Shown here: positions 48,701 to 55,899 of the stretch, piece after piece
Position numbering within the stretch: the stretch's first letter is position 1
Layout: each line of letters opens with the position of its first letter
Assembly: GCA_023333565.1 (NCBI GenBank)
Contig: JAJKFH010000102.1
Span: 4,853,001-4,917,000 of the forward strand
Origin: Puffinus mauretanicus
Lineage: Eukaryota; Chordata; Aves; Procellariiformes; Procellariidae
Direction of reading: 5' to 3'
Length of the DNA: 64,000 nucleotides
Notes under the pieces: generated by a model
Databases searched by the model: none
Seen by the model: only the letters and a program-made list of their open reading frames with translations
Told to the model about the DNA's origin: nothing
Program-made: the position numbers and the translations under genes

Positions 48701-51700
48701 TGGTTCTTATAAATGTGTGTAGGACATTTAGCATTACTTTGCAGCTGAAAATCATATCTCTAATTTAAATTTTCTAGAATGCTATGGTATTTCTAATTAT
48801 AATAAAGTAGTTATTTCACAGTGTCATTCCAATGCAGAATTAAGAGTGCTTGGACCATAAGATATGGGGGGTTTATAGCTTAGCAGCTTTGGATTTCCGT
48901 TAAATTTAACCTCAACTCTGAATTTCTGAGGCTTATAATGTCAGGTTTGGGGATAATTGCGTTATTTTTACACTGTATTTTGTCCTCATTTTCCTGGTAT
49001 ATCCATTCTAAACAATAACTCTACTCTAATGTTATATACATTTGGGAATGAACACGGTAATAATGATTGCTGCTGCTGACTTGTCCAGTAGGTGAGCCTT
49101 TGCATCCACATTTCTCATCCTTATCAGGTAGTTGACTTTAGATAGTGGCCCTAAATCAATGCCAATAAGGCCCTTGATGGTGCATCTGTATCAAGAAGTC
49201 TTATTAGATGCAAGAGGCAGCTCAAAAAGTGTTTGCAAGCCCATGTGCCAACTTTCCATTCCTTCACAACAGAAAAATGTGTTTATCTCTTGGGCTGAAC
49301 AGTTTAGCGATCCACAGCTAATTAACAAATCAGAAATCCATCGTTTGGGGCAATTTAGGAGTTGTAATGTCCCCTACAGGGCCCATTGCTCTACTTTCAC
49401 TGATTCTAACAACACAATTTATTTTGAACTGGTATTTCCAAACCAGACAGAGCAAGCAACAAAAATGTTCTCTTGCTGGGTGTGGTGAGGGAAGTCTCCC
49501 ATGTGACTTCAGGACACAAGGTTGATTTTGTTAAATTAGGGTAACTTGAGCTGTCCTTAAATAGCAGTGTCCTCTTCTGCTGTAATAAGACGGGAAGTTT
49601 ATTTTAGCTCTGGTAGTAAAAAAAAGCTGGGAATCTGTGTAATACCAGGGGTTTCCATCTGCCCTGGTTTTGCATGAGCATATAAGTAAATAAATGGCAG
49701 TAAGCACAGAGCAGCACGTGTTTATTCACCTTCTGATGTGCTTGATGCTGAAGTTGCTACATAGAAGCCATTGTCTATGGCTGTGATCATTATACAGTCT
49801 TCACAAAGGTCATTTTCACTACCCTCACCTTATAGATGGGAAAACTGGCAGGCAGAATGGGGAGTGACCTGCCTGAGCTCATCAGCAGAACCATAGAATC
49901 ATAGAATCATAGAATCATTAAGGTTGGAAAAATCCTCCAAGATCATCGACTCCAACCATCAACTCAACACCACCATGCCCACTAAACCATGTCCCTAAGC
50001 GCCCCATCTACACATCTTTTAAATACTTCCAGGGATGGTGGCTCAACCACTTCCCTGGGCAGCCTGTTCCAAGGTCTGACCACTCTTTCAGTAAAGAAAT
50101 TTCTCCTATGTCCAATCTAAACCTCCCTTGGCGCAACTTGAGGCCATTTCCTCTTGTCTTATCGCTTCTTACTTGGCAGAAGAGACCAACACCCACCTCA
50201 CTACAACCTCCTTTCAGGTAGTTGTAGAGCGCGATGAGGTCTCCCCTCAGCCTCCTCTTCTCCAGACTAAACAACCCCAGTTCCCTCAGCCACTCCTTAT
50301 AAGACTTGTTCTCCAGACCCTTCACCAGCTTCGCTGCCCTTCTCTGGACATGCTCCAGCACCTCCATGTCCTTCTTGTAGTGAGGGGCCCAAAACTGAAC
50401 ACAGTAGGGGCCCAAAACTGAACCAGGTGGCAGAGAGAGGTATCTGTCTATTCAGTAAAGGTTATCATGCTCGTGCTGCTGGCTCCTTCCTTTTGTGAAT
50501 GGAGCCTGCACACTGTCCTGCTTCTTTTCCTTTTTCTAAAAATAATCATGCTCTTTTTACTGTTTCATTCATCCACATGGCCCCTCTTGTTGTTCCATTT
50601 GTGCATCCAAAAGCAGACTCGGTCCTGAGAAATGTTACCTGTGCAGTGCATGCAGTGCCCAAAGATTGCTAGGGAAAGCTGTGACTCAAAAATATACACT
50701 GTATTTTGCAGTTGTTGATGCCTCTTCACATCTTTTTAAAAATGCCTCCTGTGTTTCCAGACTAGCGTTAGTCCAAAGAGTGACTCACTGATGGAAGATA
50801 CATAAGTTGCTCACTTGCAAATAAGTGTATAACTTAGGCTACTCTATATACAAGGCATAAATATGTGTCTAGTTTTGACAACTAATTAATTTTTTTTCTT
50901 AGGAGATATCATCTGCATACTATCGAAGTGGTTTAATGTCTTTGGTTTTACTCACAGTCCTGCCATCTGCTTTAACATGTGAAGTCTTCTCAGTCCAGCA
51001 AAGATACATTGCTTTCCTTGCTGTTTCTCCAGGTGAGGACTCTGAGAAGCCCACCTGCTGATTCTTCATATTCTTCCTGGACAGTCTTTAGCTACATCTA
51101 CACTGAGTGCAAATGGGTTCAAATAATGAACTCAGGAAATGTCTCAAATAAACACATCTATAGTGCCTCTGAGGTCTGTGCTACTTCTTGTGTTTGCCTA
51201 TACAGATTTCCAGGTTTCCCAGGAAAAAAGTCCACTGTATGGACTCTTTTTTAAAGCCCTCTCTAGTTTTAGAGCACAGTATGAAAGTGATTAGCAGTAA
51301 TGAGAGCTCAAAAGGATAATTTAGTCTTCACGTTCATTCAGTTCTCAGCTACTCCTCTCCCTTCTAACAAAAGAGCCAATTAGCTCAAATTATGATGTAA
51401 ACCACTGTCCACAAACAAGTAGTTGAAGAGATGTGACTCATTTATTAAAGGTCATCCAAGTACACATCACAGAAAAACAACTTTGAACCACCATTGATCA
51501 CTTCCACATTCACATCAGTGACCTAGATGTGAAAGACTTCATATCACACCACCGCTTTCCCCCGAGTTCTATCTCGTTCACATCACAGCTCCTTTTTCTG
51601 CCTCCATTCCCCTGCAAATACACCTACAGCTGCAAAAGAAACTTCAGAAAATAATTTTGTCTTTAATCCTACTGAGCTGTGTTCTCACAATAAAATAAAA

Positions 51701-54700
51701 TGTTTGCACTAACAACATGAATAGCTTGAGAAGTGAGAAGGAAAAAGTAGGCCTAAATTAGGTTTACACTGAGCGTTGACTATAAAAATTACTTTGTGGG
51801 AGTTTCTTATTTCTTCTTCACATGACTTAACAACAATTTATCTCAGTTTGCAATTCAAAAGGTACTTTTTTACAGCAATGTTGCAAACTCATGCTGGGAT
51901 TAAGAAGTCCATCTGGGTTCTCTTGTACCTCTAATAACCTCATCTCAGGTAAAAGCTGTGTACTCAAAACTCATCTAACTGACTGGCTGTTTCTGTTGCA
52001 ATGGGCAGAAGAGAATCTAGCTCATTCTCTCAGTTGTATTGACTGATCAGTGCTTGGAACGATCGTAATAAAAATCATTTGTCAGTAAAAGAAGAGGTGT
52101 TGAACATTCTGATCTCACTAACCATTAAGATGTGGACAAATTAAAGAGTAAGTCCAGTGTACTCTATCTTCCTTTATTCAAGTACTGCATTCTTAATTCG
52201 AGTAGATTGGGTATGATTAGAATTTACACCTGAACTTTCTGATTTTATTCAAGTTCTCCAGACTGAATTGTGTTGACCTGTCAAATCATGCTTGTTTTCT
52301 TATCTGCAGACCACATGCATGCCTGTTTCTGATAAGACTTTCTTGTAGATGTAATGCTTAGACTGGTACTTCAGACAATAATCTTTCATCTGTCCAAAAA
52401 CCATGTGCAGCACATGAGGTACAAGCTATCCCACTCAAACTCCTTTCAGCTCTTTGGAGACCCTGATATCATACTCATGCCTCCCTGCCATCTACACATA
52501 AAATCAGCAAGGTTCCTTCATTGTTGCAGTAGGTTGCCATGAGTTTCTTCTTTTTGTGAAATAAATGTATGCTGCCCTCCACCTTATACAGCGTGCTGAC
52601 ACTTCACAATCTCTAACGTATTTGTCCTCAAAATTAAATCTTGAGATAGAATTGTGGAATTATCCTTTTATACCTAGCTTAAATGGCAACCACTGTCACA
52701 AAATAAGTCAGTGGTGAAGTGCAGAGCTGATCTGGAATGTCCTGGCAGCTTGATTTGTGTCATGATCCCTGCAACTGCACAGATACAACTACAGCAGTGA
52801 GGCCATTGGTGTACAAACTCTACTGATCTAGGCCAGATTTGTACTAGCCACATAAAGATAAAAGGTTTGTTCTCCTTTTGCTTGTCTTTTAAGTTATCCA
52901 GTTCCATGTTGTTTGATGTAATTTCAACAACCCTGTTCACCTTGTGTCCAGTACAGATGCAGTATTTCTGTCTCTGTGTATTGCAGGCGGCTCATTCACG
53001 GAACTGTGCTGCTTAGCATGACGTTGTACAGCACGCTTACGACAACAATGATTACCCCAAGCATCTGCAATACTGATACACCAACTTCAGTAACATTGCA
53101 GGTAAGAAAGTGAGAAAGCAAAGGAAAGGGTTGTTTTCTAACAAAGTGCAAGAAAAAGGATTGTTTCCACAGCTCATCAAGACCACACAAATTAAAAATC
53201 CTATTTCCATTATAGCTGCTCGAAGAGAGCATGTTAATCTTAATGGATGGAAATCTATAATTCTGGCAAATACATATGATACTTTCCGTATCAAACACCA
53301 CCTCTGAGAACTAGAGAAGGTTTTTGTAGGGTAGATTTTGGTGTTATAATTCTGGTTCCAAAAATACTTTTTACACAAGTTAATGACTTTTTACCTGACT
53401 TACAGCTGCCTTTTCAAATCTGAATTTTTGTTCTGAGTACTATTGAATTGCATGCCATTATAAACATAACGTATAGCTTGCAATTAGGCTGAGTAGCATA
53501 AAGGATTTATAAAGGAAGTGGCTACAAGCAAATTGTCGATAGGCATCAGTATAGCTCTCCTTCGATGACTATGTGCTGAGCACCCACTCATTCTGGGCAG
53601 AATGGTGCTCCCAGTATTGAAAATGCATTAGGTCTGCATGGTAGTTCTGTCACCTTTCCAGGTTAAATTAGCAACTGGATACTTCAAGGGCAAAGCCAAT
53701 TTTTTTCTGTATTAAAAAGCTGAATGACTATTAGCAAATAACATGTAAAAGCAGATAATACAGATAAATGAGGCTGGCCTAAATATGTCCTATTTTAATA
53801 GACAAGCAAATGGGGATTTTCTAGTCTGAGGAGTTCAGTCAAAGACGATGCCTTAAAATAGCTCCCCCCATTAATAATAAAAGGAATTTGAGACAGTAAA
53901 TGGCTATTAATTTATATTTCTCTCTGCTGAAAGAAATGAAACAGGAGGATCTCTCATTTCCCCGCTTCGTTTTCAGTTATTCCCATGCATATGACAGTAT
54001 CACAATTTGTGAACATGCTGAAGATGTCATAAAGATAGCTTTTCTGATGTGACTGACAAGACACGTAAATTTTGTAGGGAATAACAGTGTTAACCTTTAG
54101 AAGAGTGATGCATATCAAATACATGTATTAAAAAAAAAAAGATATAGATAAGAGATTATAGTGTGCATTAATAAACCAAAACAAGATGTGCAAATTGAGC
54201 TGAATTTTGAAGAACAACCTGAATTTTCAGCTAAGTCTGTACTCAGATTATCAAGCACCTCAAGCTTCGTAATTTTGGTTGAATGTTTTCTTTCTCTGTA
54301 TCTTAAAAACATTATCCTAAATTTCTGACACCCATACATAAGTGTAAAGAATGAAAAATTGGTAGATGCTGTACACATCAGAATTATCCCTAATTTTTCA
54401 GAAAACAAAAACAAAAAAATCTGCATTAATGGAAGCTTTCCGTTTAAGAACCATCTTATTAAAAATCAGGAAAGGAGGAAAAAAGTCAAAAATTACTTCA
54501 GCTTTGAGTTCATGCAGTTCTAGTAAAATTGAAATACAGTGGATGAAATTCTCCCAGGAAAGTCAGTGACAAAGCTCTCACTGAGTTTTGTGGGCTGAGT
54601 TTATCACCAACATATTTAAGTAATATATTACATACAGTGAACACCCTCAAAGAATTATCCCCTCTTCTTCCTCTCATGTTTTATATGCTTCCTGTACGAA

Positions 54701-54915
54701 TCCAAGATAACATTTATTGACAGTTATATCTGAAAATACATATTGCTAAAAGGACTTCTGTCTTTTCTCTTTTTTTAAATAAAGATTGACTTTCCAGAAA
54801 CTAATTTGGAGTTCATTAAACCTGAACCTGAAGAAAGAGGAGGTGATCTTGAAGAGCCAACCAAAGACTGCCTGAAGCATATTACAAGACTTTCGCAGAC
54901 ACATTCTCTCTTGCT
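7165..54915 (+). CDS. PIK3C2G: PIK3C2G, internal nine-exon portion (gene-level entry)
   Basis: Class II phosphoinositide 3-kinase catalytic subunit C2-gamma. The family phosphorylates the 3-OH of PI and PI4P on endosomal and other internal membranes, and in mammals this paralogue is mainly hepatic. Nine exons (71, 64, 123, 34, 196, 123, 132, 115 and 131 nt; 989 nt in total) have AG/GT borders and join without a stop into 329 codons plus 2 nt. The order matches vertebrate PIK3C2G from just after the Ras-binding domain through the first C2 domain ([28 protein letters not shown]) to the linker ending [16 protein letters not shown]. The short TETPDK-like linker and wording of the C2 domain fit the gamma paralogue better than C2A or C2B. 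N-terminal exons and the helical, kinase, PX and C-terminal C2 exons are outside the window. Identification rests on remembered family sequence, not a search. Confidence 0.96.
7629..7655. repeat. (TTTTA)n microsatellite
   Basis: About five perfect TTTTA units. Could be polymorphic. Confidence 0.9.
7878..7935 (-). repeat. MIR/CORE-SINE-like relic
   Basis: The string cagatggaggaaaacagag followed by gtagtgacttgttcaaggt matches the reverse complement of the MIR core (…CAAGTCACTTAACCTCT…TTTCCTCATCTG). It is short and diverged. The call is from memory of the consensus. Confidence 0.55.
8755..8890 (+). mobile_element. CR1-like LINE fragment, RT C-terminal region
   Basis: The plus strand reads LEYRQ (stop) FCFSHF..., then [19 protein letters not shown] and LPYEKR. 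This corresponds to the CR1 segment LEYCVQFW...[16 protein letters not shown]...YEERL. It is diverged and broken by a stop. It lies about 100 bp from an oppositely oriented CR1 RT fragment. Confidence 0.75.
8995..9540 (-). mobile_element. CR1 LINE fragment, RT fingers/palm region
   Basis: The minus strand reads, in order, [77 protein letters not shown] and then [17 protein letters not shown]. These are the canonical CR1 RT motifs in sense order. The open part is 9084-9335 (83 aa); frameshifts and stops interrupt both sides. It is older than the copy at 1-302. Confidence 0.88.
11978..12012. repeat. AT-only palindromic tract
   Basis: Runs of ata, tat and taata units forming a self-complementary tract, flanked on both sides by copies of atataagaggaaa (about 11965 and 12017). 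Confidence 0.75.
13285..13348 (+). CDS. PIK3C2G: PIK3C2G exon (window exon 2), linker helix
   Basis: A 64-nt exon with acceptor tttctgatttccag and donor GAG|gtattt. Its first base completes an Arg codon with exon 1; it then reads [20 protein letters not shown] and ends in phase 0. This corresponds to the mammalian LIRKY...YLLK segment, probably helical. The donor lacks the usual +4 and +5 bases (gtattt), so it is a somewhat weak splice site. Confidence 0.93.
14090..14890 (+). mobile_element. CR1 LINE, 5'-truncated 3' end with intact tail
   Basis: Sense orientation relative to PIK3C2G. It starts within the RT C-terminal region ([18 protein letters not shown]), continues through [19 protein letters not shown], then [17 protein letters not shown] and [12 protein letters not shown], and ends [14 protein letters not shown] followed by TAG at 14804-14806. 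The 3' UTR ends with tandem ATTCTATG units (14871-14890). A deletion near 14340 ([10 protein letters not shown]) shifts the frame between the 14037-14369 and 14366-14806 open segments, so it is not functional. No clear target-site duplication was seen. Confidence 0.95.
15060..15180. repeat. TA/CA-rich low-complexity tract
   Basis: Alternating acatata, atatata and catgtac units without a strict period. Simple-sequence DNA. Confidence 0.7.
17489..17545. repeat. Two-copy ~27-bp tandem duplication
   Basis: atgctaaattaaaatgtatt is followed directly by a diverged second copy, atgctaaattagaattgtat. AT-only character. Confidence 0.75.
17573..17612. repeat. TA/TG microsatellite
   Basis: Mixed tatatgtg and tatatatatg units. 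Confidence 0.75.
18265..18302. repeat. Two-copy 19-bp tandem duplication
   Basis: agtgatataacttgcagaa is followed immediately by agtgatataatatgcagaa, with two mismatches. Confidence 0.85.
19039..19161 (+). CDS. PIK3C2G: PIK3C2G exon (window exon 3), conserved linker
   Basis: A 123-nt, 41-codon exon, phase 0 at both ends. The acceptor has a long T tract (ttttttttttttcctttctttgctatcaacag, given here only to show pyrimidine richness) and the donor is gtaaaa. It contains [17 protein letters not shown] and [12 protein letters not shown], closely matching the mammalian IIEEVKKICSVL...ETKQITDAVNEL segment. Because it is symmetric, skipping it would keep the frame. Confidence 0.96.
19762..19843. repeat. 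Palindromic MITE-like fragment
   Basis: The left arm gatttacagaagttctgag followed by caccc is matched by the reverse complement of the right arm (gaggtgctcagc, then aaatttgaaaatc). This gives imperfect ~24-bp arms around a ~33-bp loop. The wording resembles the palindromic GAGCACCC...GGTGCTC repeats common in sauropsid genomes. The class is inferred. Confidence 0.6.
20089..20123. repeat. (TTTGG)n simple repeat
   Basis: About four TTTGG units within a T-rich tract. A similar tract lies at 37676-37712. Not telomeric TTAGGG. Confidence 0.8.
22153..22184. repeat. (GTG/GAT)n trinucleotide repeat
   Basis: Tandem gtg and gat triplets. It produces a meaningless histidine-rich open frame on the minus strand. 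Confidence 0.85.
24690..24723. repeat. Perfect T17/A17 palindrome
   Basis: Seventeen T (24690-24706) are followed directly by seventeen A (24707-24723), a perfect 34-bp inverted repeat with no spacer. An AATAAA hexamer lies just upstream (24679-24684). Confidence 0.9.
25252..25328 (-). repeat. MIR/CORE-SINE-like relic
   Basis: ctgagtgacttgtctgagaa, then gcaggtggaagagctgg, then caggtcttggtactctgaa and tcctagtc follow the antisense MIR pattern of amniotes: gtgacttgcccaaggtc, then gtggcagagctgg, then aacccaggtct, then cctagtc. Old and diverged. Confidence 0.6.
25470..25503 (+). CDS. PIK3C2G: PIK3C2G 34-nt exon (window exon 4)
   Basis: A very short exon with acceptor gttttgtctttatag and donor AAAG|gtaaag. 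It reads [11 protein letters not shown] plus the first G of an Ala codon. It sits where mammalian PIK3C2G has a poorly conserved Ser/Glu/Thr-rich linker (about 13 residues ending SSETSAK). Sequence similarity alone would be weak, but it is the only piece that converts the phase-0 end of exon 3 into the phase-1 start of exon 5, which strongly supports it. Confidence 0.88.
26392..26412 (+). other. Candidate 21-nt in-frame microexon, unproven
   Basis: The segment is preceded by an unusually long pyrimidine tract and cag (26343-26391) and followed by a plausible donor, AAAAG|gtgaac. Spliced between window exons 4 and 5, it would add VCSERQ plus Lys without changing frame. Mammalian PIK3C2G as I recall it has no such residues here. 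The donor is only moderate. Treat as a candidate only. Confidence 0.2.
29514..29529. repeat. (TG)8 microsatellite
   Basis: Eight TG units, preceded by a T13 tract at 29491-29503. Confidence 0.9.
31396..31413. repeat. T18 homopolymer
   Basis: Uninterrupted run of T. Confidence 0.9.
33679..33874 (+). CDS. PIK3C2G: PIK3C2G exon (window exon 5), start of the first C2 domain
   Basis: A 196-nt exon, the longest here, with acceptor ctctctctctcttctcag and donor ACAG|gtggga. It reads [20 protein letters not shown] at the start, a variable Ser/Pro-rich stretch in the middle, then [17 protein letters not shown]. The [12 protein letters not shown] motif is the first beta strand of the PI3K-type C2 domain and is nearly identical across PIK3C2G orthologues. 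It ends with AG of a Ser codon completed by the next exon. Reading through the donor meets a stop after a few codons (wee then tag), consistent with a real exon boundary. Confidence 0.97.
35272..35286. repeat. (AT)7 microsatellite
   Basis: Perfect AT dinucleotide repeat. Confidence 0.85.
36216..36273. repeat. 58-nt uninterrupted purine run (A-rich with a GA core)
   Basis: Only A and G from 36216 to 36273: a long A tract, a central (AG)6 core near 36243-36254, then a second A tract. It has approximate mirror symmetry, a composition able to form triplex DNA. Confidence 0.9.
37073..37195 (+). CDS. PIK3C2G: PIK3C2G exon (window exon 6), first C2 domain
   Basis: A 123-nt exon with a T-rich acceptor (tttcctttgcag) and donor GAA|gtaagt. 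After completing a Ser codon it reads [19 protein letters not shown], then [21 protein letters not shown]. This matches the C2-domain core of mammalian PIK3C2G (LTYAGK, FFFL.NWNE). It ends with AA of a Lys codon. The phase is 2 at both ends. Confidence 0.97.
37397..37455. repeat. Minisatellite with unit ctgacttagatgataaa, about 3 copies
   Basis: Copies lie at 37397-37413, 37414-37429 and 37439-37455, with a partial tagatgat at 37430-37437. The array is flanked by related direct repeats, ctaagcctggtctga (37387-37400 region) and ctaagctggtctgag (37464-37479 region). Confidence 0.85.
37676..37712. repeat. TTTGG/T-rich simple repeat
   Basis: gggtttgtttggtttggttt followed by ggggtttttttttttttt. 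Simple-sequence DNA similar to 20089-20123. Confidence 0.75.
39360..40533 (+). mobile_element. CR1 LINE with internal deletion, 3' tail intact
   Basis: Sense orientation relative to PIK3C2G. The 5' end is truncated at [18 protein letters not shown] motifs follow in order: [56 protein letters not shown]. At about 39830 the GVPQGSVLG...FADD block is missing and the sequence resumes at [11 protein letters not shown], then [11 protein letters not shown] and [18 protein letters not shown]. It ends with a tandem ATTCTATG tail at 40513-40533. More diverged than the 61062-63392 copy; a different CR1 subfamily by its wording. Confidence 0.95.
39485..40147 (+). pseudogene. CR1 reverse transcriptase remnant, 220 codons open
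   Basis: The largest open part of the 39360-40533 CR1 copy. It retains RT domain A ([13 protein letters not shown] at about 39650-39688) and the region after the palm, but an in-frame deletion near 39830 has removed the catalytic FADD motif and its surroundings. The frame then ends at a TGA at 40145-40147, inside what is normally RRATKLIKG...[17 protein letters not shown]. The coding text continues in another frame from 40159. It cannot encode an active enzyme. Confidence 0.9.
40665..40740. repeat. Three-copy repeat with unit attccaaatctaacactta
   Basis: Copies start at 40665, 40695 and 40713. The first and last are followed by acaacaa units. The array lies about 130 bp after the CR1 tail. 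Confidence 0.9.
44231..44264. repeat. Two-copy 17-bp tandem duplication
   Basis: ttcttaagtagtgtttt twice with period 17. Confidence 0.9.
44662..44793 (+). CDS. PIK3C2G: PIK3C2G exon (window exon 7), first C2 domain
   Basis: A 132-nt exon with acceptor ctgattttcttttag and donor AGA|gtaagt. It reads [20 protein letters not shown], then [20 protein letters not shown] and YPKE, with the last Glu codon completed by the next coding exon. The F.L.I..LPRE...L..KL pattern is the PI3K C2 hallmark. It is symmetric (phase 2 to phase 2). The following intron holds the exon-like segment at 46185-46257. Confidence 0.97.
45755..45845 (+). repeat. tRNA-headed SINE-like (MIR/AmnSINE type) relic
   Basis: cttagtgattagagcactta resembles the A-box head (…tagtggttagagcac…). 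Then tgaatcaaacctctgctcc stands in the place of the B box and the following ggttcaaatcctggctctgcc. The two boxes are about 40 bp apart, as in tRNA-derived SINEs. Old and diverged; no active promoter is claimed. Confidence 0.6.
46185..46257 (+). other. PIK3C2G: Candidate cryptic or poison exon in the PIK3C2G intron
   Basis: A 73-nt segment with a good acceptor (gttttcttatttttcag) and a good donor (TTTTTTAAG|gtatgt). Joined to exon 7 (…CCAAAAGA), it reads Asp, then [18 protein letters not shown], then TGA at 46240-46242. Its length is not a multiple of three, so inclusion would both introduce a stop and shift the frame into exon 8. Stops this far upstream of later junctions normally trigger nonsense-mediated decay. 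No transcript evidence is available; a chance splice-site pair is possible. Confidence 0.35.
49825..49887 (-). repeat. MIR/CORE-SINE-like relic
   Basis: ccttatagatgggaaaactg, then gcaggcagaatggggagtga, then cctgcctgagctcatcagca parallels the antisense MIR core (acagatgaggaaactg, then gcacagagagg, then aagtgacttgcccaaggtcac). It abuts the CR1 tail at 49892. Confidence 0.6.
49892..50423 (-). mobile_element. CR1 LINE, 5'-truncated 3' end
   Basis: The 3' tail, three catagaat units (49892-49916), is on the left. On the minus strand the coding end reads [36 protein letters not shown] and [13 protein letters not shown] (open from 50415 to 50008). Near 50060-50110 a frameshift breaks the usual …[18 protein letters not shown] ending. 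The 5' junction carries an 18-bp direct repeat (50383-50400 and 50406-50423). Close to the copies at 14090 and 61062 in wording. Confidence 0.95.
50383..50423. repeat. 18-bp direct repeat at the CR1 5' junction
   Basis: aggggcccaaaactgaac occurs at 50383-50400 and again at 50406-50423, with period 23. The second copy is the last CR1-derived sequence before unique DNA. Confidence 0.9.
52987..53101 (+). CDS. PIK3C2G: PIK3C2G exon (window exon 8), end of the first C2 domain
   Basis: A 115-nt exon with acceptor ctctgtgtattgcag and donor CAG|gtaaga. The first G completes Glu with the GA of exon 7; it then reads [29 protein letters not shown] and SVTLQ, ending in phase 0. This matches the LGS.L.SMTL...MITPG...SPVTLQ stretch of mammalian PIK3C2G. 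The direct phase fit between 44793 and 52987 shows that the candidate exon at 46185-46257 is not needed for the normal transcript. Confidence 0.96.
53102..54784 (+). other. PIK3C2G: Intron between window exons 8 and 9 (1,683 bp)
   Basis: The shortest intron in the window. It starts gtaaga and ends aaataaag. It includes a palindromic fragment at 54540-54609. Overlapping open frames at 52996-53378 on the minus strand are shadows of exon 8. Nothing else was recognised. Confidence 0.85.
54540..54609. repeat. Palindromic MITE-like fragment
   Basis: tgaaattctcccaggaaagt, then cagtgacaaagctc, is partly complementary to the following ctcactgagttttgtgggct, then gagtttatcacc. The pattern resembles the sauropsid repeat family with ...GTCAATGGCAAAACTCCCATTGAC.... 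The class is inferred. Confidence 0.45.
54785..54915 (+). CDS. PIK3C2G: PIK3C2G exon (window exon 9), linker to the helical domain
   Basis: A 131-nt exon with acceptor cttttctctttttttaaataaag and donor TTGCT|gtaagt. It reads [17 protein letters not shown], then [20 protein letters not shown], then QTHSLLL with the last codon incomplete (CT). This matches mammalian IDFPATGWEY.KP...LEEPLKECIKHIARLS. It is the last PIK3C2G exon seen. The next exon should open with a SEEK..LWFYRFYC-like motif, and nothing like it appears in the remaining 9.1 kb. Confidence 0.95.
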
Positions 54916-55899
54916 GTAAGTTGTACCCAGCTAGCCCTGCTGATTCTTGGCTTGCTGTACTTATCCTATCGATAACATGTATAAATATATCCAATTCTTT
55001 AAAAACAAAATTTTCCTCTGAAGGAGTCTAGCTTGATTGATTTGAGAAATAACACCTCTAAATGAGAGAACAGATCACAGCAAAGCCTAAATAAGCACCT
55101 GGAGGTGGCAGTGTATTTTACCAGTTTAGAAAATAATTGTTTTTCCCTTTCTATTACTATATCTTTTCGTGTCTTTGAAGCGAGAAAATAATTTTTGATT
55201 CAGAACATAAGATTTTCAGGTGATGCAGCAAGTCTACATCAGTATTAGCAAGAAAACCTTTGGGTTCTATGAAAATCAGCCTCCTTTAGTAATAATACAC
55301 TCAGACTTCAGCTATAGTAGTTAAATGTAAAATAATCATTAAAACAATCTCTGTCAAGTTATAAGCAAGGAAAGAAGTATGGAAAGTTTAGCTTTCACAG
55401 AAGGTGGATAAAAACAAAGTGAAACAAAACACACTGTATATACTGGGGCAGATTAGTATGCTCAGCTATATGTATGTTACATTATCAATTAGGATTATAT
55501 ACCATATAAAATAATTTTAGATATAGTAAGAGTGGAATTGGGACACAGGTGCTTACAGAGAGCCATTATACCAATCACAGTTAATTGTGTGAATTAATCC
55601 TCCATCAAAGACCAAAAGGTGCATTAGTTGTACAATAATTAAGTAACTTCAAGCCAGTTCAGCCCTCTCAGTGTGATATGATGTATCTGTTAAAAAGACC
55701 TTTCTGTGCTGATTTCTATGTTGGTTGTTTGGGTTTTTTTAAATCAATTACTTGAAAAAAAGACAAGAGACAAATACACTTTCTGGTGTATTTGATGTTT
55801 ACTTCAACTTTTAAAAAGACAGGATGAAATGTAAAGTTATTGTTATTAACAACGGGATCTGTGATTTGGTTCTTTTTTAATTTTATTTTTAAGTATGAA

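Larger units (their letters stand above)
44794..52986 (+). other. PIK3C2G: Intron between window exons 7 and 8 (8,193 bp)
   Basis: Starts gtaagt and ends gtattgcag. It contains a tRNA-headed SINE-like relic (45755-45845), the exon-like segment 46185-46257, a MIR-like relic (49825-49887) and a CR1 3' end (49892-50423). The 118-codon open frame at 49132-49488 has no recognised homology and probably arises by chance. Confidence 0.85.

Noticed and set aside
49132..49488. 118-codon plus-strand open frame in the intron between exons 7 and 8
   Set aside because: No recognised family, no splice-site pair that fits the PIK3C2G phase, and composition like the surrounding intron.
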